Below are positions 1-6,850 of a stretch of DNA of 15,329 nucleotides, piece after piece (position 1 is the stretch's first letter; each line of letters opens with the position of its first letter). The notes under the pieces are model-generated. The model was not told the origin of the DNA, ran no database searches, and worked only from the letters and a program-made list of their open reading frames with translations. This stretch comes from Spirochaetia bacterium UBA6919. GTDB taxonomy: Bacteria > Spirochaetota > UBA6919. The translations under genes were made by a program, and so were the position numbers. The DNA lies in NCBI GenBank assembly GCA_002450905.1, contig DKAT01000117.1:1-15329 (forward strand), given 5' to 3'.

Positions 1-9
1 TCTGAAATT

Positions 10-255
10 CTAGTCCACCTCAACTTGACGATCAAGTTCATCAGTACTTAGCTTATTCGAACCTGTGTACTCGGTTTCAACCTTCTTAAAGTAGTCGTCT
101 ACAAGAAATCCTGTGTAAATGCTAGTTACTATACTGGACTCACGAACACCTTGAAGTTCAGCTTTGATAGAATCTTTAGATGCTAAAACCCCTCCTTTTT
201 GTGCTTCCCCCATCTTTGTGTTGATGGCTACTTTGATGATGTCGGTATTAAGCAT
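10..255 (-). CDS. Small hypothetical protein (81 aa)
   Basis: I do not recognise this family. The 81-aa product is hydrophilic, has no membrane segment or signal peptide and contains no cysteines. The N-terminal third is mildly basic and the C-terminus is acidic. The start is supported by a near-perfect Shine-Dalgarno (AAAGGAGG, minus strand) 5 nt before the ATG, so it is very likely translated. It lies downstream of, and in the same direction as, two other unknown genes. An 84-base gap carrying its own promoter-like element and an inverted repeat separates it from them, so it is probably a separate transcription unit. The shared upstream element suggests co-regulation with the gene starting at 1491. 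Function unknown. Confidence 0.75.
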   Translation of the reverse strand: MLNTDIIKVAINTKMGEAQKGGVLASKDSIKAELQGVRESSIVTSIYTGFLVDDYFKKVETEYTGSNKLSTDELDRQVEVD

Positions 256-287
256 GTTTGCCTCCTTTGGTTTGTTTTAGGCTATTT

Positions 288-327
288 CTTAGCCCCTACT
301 TAGTAGTGTATGGGGGTAGAGGCTAAG
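288..327. repeat. Inverted repeat bracketing a -10-like box (possible operator)
   Basis: CTTAGCCCCTAC (288-299) and GTAGAGGCTAAG (316-327) are 12-nt inverted arms with one mismatch and 16 nt between them. The AGTGTATG block (CATACACT on the minus strand) lies between the arms, and the right arm fills the space between the presumed -35 and -10. A further half-copy (GGCTA, 280-284) can pair with TAGCC at 290-294. No T-run follows on either strand, so an operator is more likely than a terminator. Placement over the promoter suggests repressor control of the 81-aa gene; this is inference. Confidence 0.5.
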
Positions 328-339
328 GTGAAAAATTTT
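296..339 (-). promoter_or_regulatory. Bipartite promoter-like element, copy 1
   Basis: Read on the minus strand this is TTTTTCAC (335-328), 15 nt, CATACACT (312-305), 3 nt, AAGTAG (301-296). The same three blocks occur at 1514-1557, over the same total of 44 nt. The arrangement fits a -35, a -10 and a start region about 43 nt ahead of the ATG at 255. CATACACT agrees with the -10 of mother-cell sporulation sigma-E promoters as I know it (CATACAnT), but the -35 fits that class poorly. Recognition by the sigma-like protein encoded at 1596 is an alternative. Confidence 0.5.
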
Positions 340-888
340 TTAAAGAAATAAATATTCTTTTATGTCTTTTCTTTTTGGAACAAGGATTTTAAGGTCACAA
401 AAATATTTTAAACTAATACTTTCTAAAAGAATATGGGATACTTTTGTTGAGTATCTATAGAGTAAACTGACAATAGGGAGAGTACTGATTCTCATTTCTT
501 CTTCCAGTAATCTTTTATATTCACTTATCTTTTTAGATACTTCAAAGGCTCTGATACACTTTAGTGAAGCATATTCTTTTGGATTTTGAATGGTTTCTAA
601 TATGGTTTTATCCATGAGGTGATAGGTTACATTTAAGGATTTTAATGTGTGATAGTTTATCTCATTTTCTTTATCTGTAGAATAAATAAAGGGTTCTACT
701 TTTAGTAAAATCCCTGTCACTTCATGATATCCTTTAATCCCTTCAAGTTTTGACAGACGATTTAATTTATCTAATTTTAATTTGTCCATATACTGTTTAT
801 TGACATTCTCATTATGGATGGACATATAAATATAATCATCCTCAATATAGCTTATGGGACTGATACACCGATAAATTTTCTCTTCCAT
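340..888 (-). CDS. Hypothetical protein (182 aa)
   Basis: I do not recognise this family. The 182-aa product is lysine- and glutamate-rich and appears soluble, with a mixed strand/helix N-terminal half and a helical stretch around residues 118-135. The C-terminus is basic and hydrophobic. There is no signal peptide or obvious catalytic motif. The start is supported by AAGGAG (minus strand) 8 nt before the ATG. Only 12 bases separate it from the end of the preceding minus-strand gene (901-1491), so the two form an operon, and their products may act together. Its 3' end abuts the promoter-like element of the next gene. Function unknown. Confidence 0.75.
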   Translation of the reverse strand: MEEKIYRCISPISYIEDDYIYMSIHNENVNKQYMDKLKLDKLNRLSKLEGIKGYHEVTGILLKVEPFIYSTDKENEINYHTLKSLNVTYHLMDKTILETIQNPKEYASLKCIRAFEVSKKISEYKRLLEEEMRISTLPIVSLLYRYSTKVSHILLESISLKYFCDLKILVPKRKDIKEYLFL

Positions 889-900
889 AAATACTTCTCC

Positions 901-1491
901 TTATATAGAGCTCAGATTAGTATTTGCAGATGGACTTTTATAGATAAAGATTTTAGGATCATCCATCTCTTTAAAGATCTCATCTACGAAGAACCACTGG
1001 TGCATACTGATTTCAGTGCCAGTACTATCGATTGTTTTATATAGAACAGGCTGGATGGATTCAATAGAGAGTTTAAAACCACTTTCTTTTCTATCGCCTA
1101 TGAAGTTTAACCCCACTACGGGAAGATATTTATAAGGCTCACCAAGGGTTTTATTTATTTTCTCCAGTTCAGTAAATACCCAACGAGCTTCAGTAAATAC
1201 TTTATCATAATCATGGATAAAAATATCTGACACCTTATTAGAAAACATGTATTTAAAATCTGCTCTAATCTTATCTTCCCCAGTCTTTGGATCAAGATAG
1301 GATTCTTCTATATAGGATAGGGCAAATACTTTAACGTAGGCTGAACCTCCTGTGTCCTTCTCATAAAGTCGATATACCCTGTATGAGTGGTTTAAATAAG
1401 GCTCTTTCTCCTTATTCCTTAAGTTCACTAAGTACGATCCAAAGTAGATCTTCTTTTTAAGGTTTTCATCATAGAACTTTATGTTTAACAT
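901..1491 (-). CDS. Hypothetical protein (196 aa), first gene of a minus-strand operon
   Basis: I do not recognise this family. The 196-aa protein is rich in aromatic residues and alternating hydrophobic stretches (for example around residues 45-60 and 120-145), suggesting a largely beta fold. It looks soluble, with no signal peptide and no cysteines. The start is well supported by TTGGAGG 4 nt ahead of the ATG. It is transcribed divergently from the sigma-like gene at 1596, and the 104-base gap carries promoter-like signals facing both ways. Divergent neighbours are often targets of an adjacent sigma factor, so it is a candidate output of that cassette. Function unknown. Confidence 0.77.
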   Translation of the reverse strand: MLNIKFYDENLKKKIYFGSYLVNLRNKEKEPYLNHSYRVYRLYEKDTGGSAYVKVFALSYIEESYLDPKTGEDKIRADFKYMFSNKVSDIFIHDYDKVFTEARWVFTELEKINKTLGEPYKYLPVVGLNFIGDRKESGFKLSIESIQPVLYKTIDSTGTEISMHQWFFVDEIFKEMDDPKIFIYKSPSANTNLSSI

Positions 1492-1513
1492 AGAACCTCC
1501 AATATTATTTGTT

Positions 1514-1557
1514 CTACTTTAAGAGTGTATGAGATTTTTTAGAAAGTGAAAAATATT
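1514..1557 (-). promoter_or_regulatory. Bipartite promoter-like element, copy 2
   Basis: On the minus strand: TTTTTCAC (1553-1546), 14 nt, CATACACT (1531-1524), 4 nt, AAGTAG (1519-1514). The outer blocks are spaced exactly as in copy 1 at 296-339, while the middle block is shifted by one base. The presumed -10 lies about 33 nt ahead of the ATG at 1491. It is nearly back-to-back with the forward promoter at 1560-1588. No inverted repeat like the one at 288-327 surrounds this copy. Confidence 0.5.
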
Positions 1558-1559
1558 TA

Positions 1560-1588
1560 TTGATAGAATAGATTAATTTAAGTATACT
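1560..1588 (+). promoter_or_regulatory. Sigma-A-like promoter giving a near-leaderless mRNA
   Basis: TTGATA (1560-1565), a 17-nt spacer and TATACT (1583-1588) closely match the housekeeping consensus. The ATG at 1596 lies only 7 nt after the -10, so transcription should start at or within a few bases of the start codon. No Shine-Dalgarno precedes that ATG, which agrees with leaderless translation. It probably drives all three genes up to 6336. Confidence 0.6.
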
Positions 1589-1595
1589 TCATCTT

Positions 1596-2477
1596 ATGTC
1601 AGCCATTTATACTAAATATGAAAGTAATGAAGTTCATGACTTGGAAAAAAGATTTCATGATGCATTAAATACGAGTGAGAGAGACAATGAAGAGTTAAAG
1701 CATATTGTCTATGCCTTATCAAGAAAAAATATGTCGACTCTATTTAATCTTATGGTAAAACTTTATCCCAAGCTAAGAAGAATCCTTGATGAGGATTTTG
1801 TAAAAAAAGTTAAAAGAAGGGTGTATAGTATATTAAAAGCCAAAAATCAAAGAGTTGATGATGAACTAATAAATGATATTCATATTGAATTATATAACCC
1901 AGTCCGTTTTAAAGAATTATGTTACTACATTATTGATGAAATGGATAAGAAAAATTTTGATACCATCATCCATTTAGTATACAAGACCATTATTAAATAC
2001 TGGATAAAAGAAGACATAAAAAAGAATAAAATTATAGAAGACCTTGTTTATGAAAGTGATCTAAATTCTGCAACTGATGATGAAGAAATAGAAATAAATA
2101 AAGCAGATAAAATGAGCTATAAAAAGTTTAAGGAGAATGGGGATGAAATAAGTCATTCCTACACAAGAAATGAAATCCAGAGTATTATAAAAGACTGTAT
2201 GAAAAAAGAAATAAAAAGAACTGAAGACACTCCCCTTTTTGAAAAATATCATCTGGATTATCTGGATCAAAAAGAGATTAAAGACTATATATTAAATCAT
2301 CACTGTCTTGGAAATAAAGATAAGACCAATGAACAAGTTATTGAAACATTAAAGAAAAAGAACAGTAAGATTACAGTGAATATTGATTTTCTTAAAAAGC
2401 AGACAAAAGCCATTAAAGATCGACTCATAGACTGTTTAGATAAAAATAGTGTAAAGGAATTAATGCACCATGGATGA
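1596..2477 (+). CDS. Putative diverged sigma factor (sigma-70-family-like)
   Basis: The 293-aa product has the layout of a diverged ECF-type sigma factor. A region-2-like block (about residues 50-145) includes VDDELINDIHIEL (87-99), which resembles the 'D-E-L-x-Q-E-x-F' helix. It ends in a Tyr-Trp-Ile-Lys segment (about 135-143) like the 'W-L-x-x-I-A-x-N' helix. An acidic linker follows (about 154-172), then a C-terminal helical region (about 244-282) resembling a region 4 helix-turn-helix. It is longer than usual ECF factors (about 170-200 aa), with extra sequence between the conserved helices. The next gene overlaps by 8 nt, as is common for sigma/anti-sigma pairs. The start follows a near-leaderless promoter and lacks a Shine-Dalgarno. 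The call is by eye; another helical DNA-binding or adaptor protein is possible. Confidence 0.5.
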   Translation: MSAIYTKYESNEVHDLEKRFHDALNTSERDNEELKHIVYALSRKNMSTLFNLMVKLYPKLRRILDEDFVKKVKRRVYSILKAKNQRVDDELINDIHIELYNPVRFKELCYYIIDEMDKKNFDTIIHLVYKTIIKYWIKEDIKKNKIIEDLVYESDLNSATDDEEIEINKADKMSYKKFKENGDEISHSYTRNEIQSIIKDCMKKEIKRTEDTPLFEKYHLDYLDQKEIKDYILNHHCLGNKDKTNEQVIETLKKKNSKITVNIDFLKKQTKAIKDRLIDCLDKNSVKELMHHG

Positions 2478-3261
2478 TAATATCCTAAATCACATCTTTG
2501 ATGATCCTGATGAACTGGATAAGTTAACAGATCCAGTTGAAAAAGAGAAAGTCCTTAAACTAAAAGAACTCTTTAAAGAAGCCTATAAAGAAATAAAAGA
2601 CGAGGAGTATAACTTTACCCCGATACAAAGTGATTTATGCGATATTATTAAGTTAGAAAGGATAGTCAGTGAAGGTGTAGAGAAGGATAAAGACTTAAAA
2701 GACTTTTATGAGAATCATATTTTAAAAGACAGGTGTCCTTTTTGTATTGAAGAGTTTGGTATTATAAAAAAAAACTTAAATGAAAGCACTCCTAATTTAC
2801 CAGACGAACTCATGGAAACTATAAGGTATAAACTAGGGCAGGGTAAAGAAAAGTCTTTAACCGATATTTTAATAAGTTATAAAGAAAAGCTATTCTATGT
2901 CATAGACTCCATTAAAAATATCCATGTTGATCTTAATTTAGAACTGGCTGAAAGTTTTAGAAATAAAGAGAAATTAAAGGATCAGAAATCCAGTATAAAG
3001 TTTAATAAAGATTTAGGAGATATTTCACTCAATGCCATTATTGAAGAAGAAACAACGGGCTATTTTACACTCCTGATAGAACTTATGGATAAAGAAAATA
3101 AAGGAATTAAAGAAGAACTTGTGTCACTCATAGAAGATGAAAAAGAACTAGATAAAAAATCAACAGATATATTTGGTACTATGATTTTTAATATAAAAGT
3201 AAATGCAAGTTATAGAGTTAAAACAACCTACGGGGATTTGTCTTTTAAACTGGAGCTATAA
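2470..3261 (+). CDS. Putative cytosolic zinc-binding anti-sigma factor, candidate CHAT protease substrate
   Basis: This 263-aa acidic protein contains Cys57, His83, Cys89 and Cys92, a C-X25-H-X5-C-X2-C arrangement. Zinc-binding anti-sigma factors (zf-HC2/ZAS, such as RsrA) use C-X25-H-X3-C-X2-C, so the first spacing fits and the His-Cys spacing is two residues longer. The surrounding 'ENH...CPFC' context is also typical. There is no membrane segment, so it should be cytosolic. The C-terminal region (about 180-263) is acidic and then strand-rich, without recognisable motifs. The gene starts inside the end of the sigma-like gene, with a weak AAAGGA 10 nt upstream, implying coupled translation. 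Inferred role: it holds the sigma-like protein inactive until the CHAT protease encoded next cuts it. No cleavage site can be identified from sequence alone. Confidence 0.45.
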   Translation: MDDNILNHIFDDPDELDKLTDPVEKEKVLKLKELFKEAYKEIKDEEYNFTPIQSDLCDIIKLERIVSEGVEKDKDLKDFYENHILKDRCPFCIEEFGIIKKNLNESTPNLPDELMETIRYKLGQGKEKSLTDILISYKEKLFYVIDSIKNIHVDLNLELAESFRNKEKLKDQKSSIKFNKDLGDISLNAIIEEETTGYFTLLIELMDKENKGIKEELVSLIEDEKELDKKSTDIFGTMIFNIKVNASYRVKTTYGDLSFKLEL

Positions 3262-3279
3262 AGTTTAATTTTTTAATTT

Positions 3280-6200
3280 ATGAATCTCTTCACTGTTTAC
3301 AACGATTATCAAGATGCCTTAAAAGAACTTAACACCACTAAAGCCTATGATATCTTAATAAAGTTATCCGAAGAAAAGCCCTTATTCTGTACCCACAATC
3401 TATTTTTAACCATGATTGATCAGTATATCACTTTCATGGATGAGATAAGTAAAGATATCGAGGAATATACAAGAGTTGATCAGGTTATAATCCTCATTAC
3501 TAAGTGTGAATATTTATTAAATGATAACTACTTAGATAAGGAAAAAATCATGGAAACTTGCATCCATATTGAGGATATTCTTGATAAGATCATGGATGAA
3601 GAGAATAAGTTCATTTTAAGGTCCCAGTTTTACCTTGTCTATTTTGATGCTTTATATAAGCTGAATGAAATTGAAAAAATCATAAATATATTAGAAACGT
3701 ATATTTTAGAATATGAAAAGTATTTAATGAGTACTCGGGGTCAACTAACTCACGAAGAGGATGTTATCATTAGTGAGTCCAATTTACTTTTCTTGTATAA
3801 AGATATTTTTAAATATATTTTATTAAGTCACTATAGATTAGAATATAAAATAGATTTAATGGATAAAAACTACCAAAGGATTTACTCATTTCTTATAAAC
3901 TATTTATCAGCTTTTAAATCCATAGAAAATCTAAAATCTATGGGGGATATACTTTCAGCTATTATTTACCATATCCCATCTTCTACAAATGGAAATCTTG
4001 ACATGAATGCCTTTATGGTTTTAGTGAATCAAGTGATCGAGACTTTAGAACAATTAAACGATGAGCATTATATGGCTGTATTTTATAAATTAAAAGGAGA
4101 TAGTGAAATAAGCTTAAATGAAATAGAGAATGCCTATTCATCCTATGAACTTTCTATAAATACTTCTTTAAATAACAACAACATCTCCCATGCTCTATAT
4201 GTCTATGAAAATGGACTCATACAAAATATCCCAGATCCTGAAAAGATACTCAAGCTGTATGAAGACCTTAAAAGAATACTGGAAGAAAGAAAAGATGAGT
4301 ATAGTATAATAACTCTTTATGATATCACTATTTCATATCTATTTAAAAATGGACTAAATAATAAAGTAGAAAGTTATTTAGAGGATTATTACAAGTTAGT
4401 TAATAAATTAAAAGCATCCAAAGAAAGTTATTATTCCCACAAGTTAAATCATATACTTAATTTAAAAGATAACGATGAAAAATTAAAAGGACTATTTTCT
4501 CTTATAAAAGTACTGAAAAAAGATAATTACCACCGTTTAACATTAAAATGTTTTAGAGCCATGGGTTCAGTTTATAAAGTACTGGGTAAATCTTCTAAAG
4601 CAGTTAGGATTTACAAAAAGATGGGAAAATATTTTAAACAAATGAAAAGATATAAAGAATATTTTCTTAGTCTAAAAAGCTTATGGATATTAGAATATGC
4701 TCTTCTAAACATAAAATCCATGGATAAAACTTTTAAAAAGATGTTAAAACTTGTCACTAAAAAAGAAATTATCCCATCCTGGTTTTTAGTAAAATACTAT
4801 GTATTCTACATTAATATACTTGAAAAGATAGATCAGAAAAGAATCTATGTTAATTTTCACCATAAATTATTTAATGACATTGTAAAAAATATGGATTTGG
4901 AAGACCTGGTCTTAGAAAAACGCATCTCCTTATCATATCATCTTTATAAGGTCAGAAAAAAAGCCTTATCCTTAAAGTATCTAAGGCTCATTGATAAAAA
5001 AATCGATAAAATGATTATAAATGATCCTTCAAAAGCCTTTTTATTTATTTTTAAATATCCTGTAGTGTATAAACTAATCATAAATATTTATTTAAAAAGA
5101 AAAGATTATGATAAAGCTCTTTATTATCTGGACAAATCAAAAGCAATTCAAAATGTGTTCTATAAGACTACTAATAATAGTGAAATTAAAGATAGAAAAG
5201 AATTAAATCAAAGATCTAAAAAGGATCTTATTGAAGAGAAAAATAAACTGGAGTTAAGTAGAGTCGATTTCCCCTATGAGGTTCATACTCCCAGACTAAA
5301 TGAAGTAACGGGTCTTTTAAAAGACAATGATGCCATTTTAATCTTTTATATTCTTTATAAAAAAAAGAATAAGAGTAAGATATATTGTATACTCCTGCAA
5401 AGAGATATCCCCCTCAAGATATTTCCAGTGTGTAAAATAGATGAAGATGAAAGTCTTTTTGAGTCTATAAACAAGATGAAACAATTATTAAATACGGAAA
5501 TTGATAAAAGTACCATCGCCCAAAGAAAGCTATTAAATCTCTCTCACAGCATCTATGAACTACTATTTAAGAATATTAGGTGTGAACTCTTAAATGGTGT
5601 GGATAAGCTATATATTCTTCCTGAAGGGGATTTAAATGCTCTTCCCTTTCATTTACTTTATGACATAGAAGAAGTAAAGTATTTAATTGAAAGGTATAAT
5701 ATAACTTACTACTTATCCCTGGAATCATTTTATAAAAAGAAATTAAAAGCAGATATTTATACTATTACCGATCAGGACAAGATATCAGCATTCATTGATC
5801 CTGAATCCGATTTAAAGTACACTCACCTTGAAAAAGACATACTTATGGACTTAAGGAAAGATATAAGTCTCTTTGTAGAAGATGAAGTTACACGGGCTAA
5901 TTTTGTATCAGGTGTAGGGAATAGCGAAATCATTCATTATGCAGGGCACACCACCTTTGATAAAGATTACCCCATGTTATCTTATCTTAGTTTATATGAC
6001 ACAAAGTTTTATACCTTTGATTTCTATCCACTGGAATTAAAGAAGTTAAAATTATTTGTATTCTCCTCCTGTGAGAGCGGTAAAATATATAGTGACGTAA
6101 CTAATAAAGTAATTGGGCTTATGAGAGGATTATTAGTAAGCTCAAATCCAGTGATCCTTACAAGTCTATGGAGTGTGAGTGATGAGTCCACAGGAGTATT

Positions 6201-6336
6201 CATGAAATTCTTTTATACTAAAATATTATCCGAAGGAAAAAGTATAGATACAGCCTATAAAGAAAGTATGCTGGAATTAAAAGACAAGTATCCATACCCA
6301 TTCAACTGGGCTCCCTTTGTTTTGTATAACGCTTAG
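3280..6336 (+). CDS. TPR-like/CHAT-domain caspase-family protease
   Basis: This 1018-aa soluble protein has a long helical N-terminal part with TPR-like repeats (clearest at about 418-450 and 600-630) and a C-terminal CHAT domain (about 690-1018). CHAT landmarks are LPEGDLNALPF (780-790), HYAGH with presumed catalytic His890, and VFSSCESG with nucleophile Cys931. The protein ends with the family's usual 'P-x-x-W-A-x-F-V-L' signature. The 41-residue His-Cys distance is normal for the family, so the protease looks intact. The repeat half probably senses a trigger or binds partners. The gene lies 18 nt after the zinc-motif gene, which is the natural candidate substrate. The ATG has no Shine-Dalgarno; the intervening bases are only A, T and one G. 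The organisation resembles Csx29, the TPR-CHAT protease of Craspase, but I see no type III effector here. Confidence 0.9.
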   Translation: MNLFTVYNDYQDALKELNTTKAYDILIKLSEEKPLFCTHNLFLTMIDQYITFMDEISKDIEEYTRVDQVIILITKCEYLLNDNYLDKEKIMETCIHIEDILDKIMDEENKFILRSQFYLVYFDALYKLNEIEKIINILETYILEYEKYLMSTRGQLTHEEDVIISESNLLFLYKDIFKYILLSHYRLEYKIDLMDKNYQRIYSFLINYLSAFKSIENLKSMGDILSAIIYHIPSSTNGNLDMNAFMVLVNQVIETLEQLNDEHYMAVFYKLKGDSEISLNEIENAYSSYELSINTSLNNNNISHALYVYENGLIQNIPDPEKILKLYEDLKRILEERKDEYSIITLYDITISYLFKNGLNNKVESYLEDYYKLVNKLKASKESYYSHKLNHILNLKDNDEKLKGLFSLIKVLKKDNYHRLTLKCFRAMGSVYKVLGKSSKAVRIYKKMGKYFKQMKRYKEYFLSLKSLWILEYALLNIKSMDKTFKKMLKLVTKKEIIPSWFLVKYYVFYINILEKIDQKRIYVNFHHKLFNDIVKNMDLEDLVLEKRISLSYHLYKVRKKALSLKYLRLIDKKIDKMIINDPSKAFLFIFKYPVVYKLIINIYLKRKDYDKALYYLDKSKAIQNVFYKTTNNSEIKDRKELNQRSKKDLIEEKNKLELSRVDFPYEVHTPRLNEVTGLLKDNDAILIFYILYKKKNKSKIYCILLQRDIPLKIFPVCKIDEDESLFESINKMKQLLNTEIDKSTIAQRKLLNLSHSIYELLFKNIRCELLNGVDKLYILPEGDLNALPFHLLYDIEEVKYLIERYNITYYLSLESFYKKKLKADIYTITDQDKISAFIDPESDLKYTHLEKDILMDLRKDISLFVEDEVTRANFVSGVGNSEIIHYAGHTTFDKDYPMLSYLSLYDTKFYTFDFYPLELKKLKLFVFSSCESGKIYSDVTNKVIGLMRGLLVSSNPVILTSLWSVSDESTGVFMKFFYTKILSEGKSIDTAYKESMLELKDKYPYPFNWAPFVLYNA

Positions 6337-6340
6337 GTGG

Positions 6341-6541
6341 TTATTTGTTTGTAACAAGGTAGTCAAAGATGTCATTGGAACAGGAGTGATCACGCCTTAA
6401 TCTCCAATTGGCTCCACTCAAATCTGCAAGATGTTTTTCAGTAAAAGACTTTTTCATAACAAGCTTCTCATTCTTAAGATAATAACAGGTGTATTTGGTT
6501 GTTTTGATGTTGCATTGATTCATAGAACAAGATTGATTCAT
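6341..6541 (-). CDS. Small cysteine-containing hypothetical protein (66 aa)
   Basis: This 66-aa product has four cysteines (5, 10, 19 and 54) and a basic middle; I do not recognise it. It is probably real because GGAGG lies 6 nt ahead of the ATG on the minus strand. A TATACACT box (minus strand, 6630-6623), close to the CATACACT of the region 1 promoters, sits about 80 nt upstream, but no matching TTTTTCAC block is present. Its stop lies 4 bases from the stop of the convergent CHAT gene with no terminator visible between them, so the two transcripts probably overlap at their 3' ends. It could be an accessory part of the CHAT cassette or an unrelated gene. Confidence 0.55.
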   Translation of the reverse strand: MNQSCSMNQCNIKTTKYTCYYLKNEKLVMKKSFTEKHLADLSGANWRLRRDHSCSNDIFDYLVTNK

Positions 6542-6850
6542 AAGGATCCTCCAAATAATTTCTCAACTCCTCTACCATCCAATTAAAAAATCATTGCAAA
6601 TAATTTTATTTAGAGCTAAGATAGTGTATATAATATATGATAATTACCTTATACTTAAAAAGTTTTATAACCTAATGTACCAAAATGGAATATGTATCAA
6701 AATTGCACATTTTTAAAAATATTAATGAATAAGTGATATTTTATTTGTCATTTTATAGCAAAATATATATATTTGAAAAATATTTCTGATTTATCTAAGG
6801 ATCTGCAATGAAATTTTGTTTCTATTGTATATGAGATAAAGGAGATTTTT
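6542..6850. other. AT-rich intergenic region upstream of the cas operon
   Basis: This 309-base gap is very AT-rich and contains no convincing ORF. It holds the upstream region of the minus-strand 66-aa gene at its left end and the likely cas promoter (6745-6773) towards the right. I see no CRISPR-like repeats, strong terminator hairpin or RNA gene in it. Confidence 0.6.
6745..6773 (+). promoter_or_regulatory. Likely promoter of the cas6-cas3 operon
   Basis: TTGTCA (6745-6750), a 17-nt spacer and TATATT (6768-6773) match the housekeeping consensus at 10 of 12 positions. Predicted transcription start is near 6780, leaving about 70 nt of leader before cas6. The cas6 ATG at 6851 is preceded by AAAGGAGA. 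In such AT-rich DNA, chance matches are possible. Confidence 0.5.

Noticed and set aside
256..339. Inverted repeat at 288-327 as a transcription terminator
   Set aside because: No T-run follows on either strand, and the repeat surrounds a promoter-like -10.
814..1044. Plus-strand 76-aa ORF
   Set aside because: It spans the junction of two well-supported minus-strand genes, with no ribosome site or family resemblance, so it is a shadow.
3280..6336. The CHAT protein as a true Csx29 of a type III-E system
   Set aside because: There is no gRAMP (Cas7-11) gene in the window and all cas genes are type I-B. Only the domain layout is shared.
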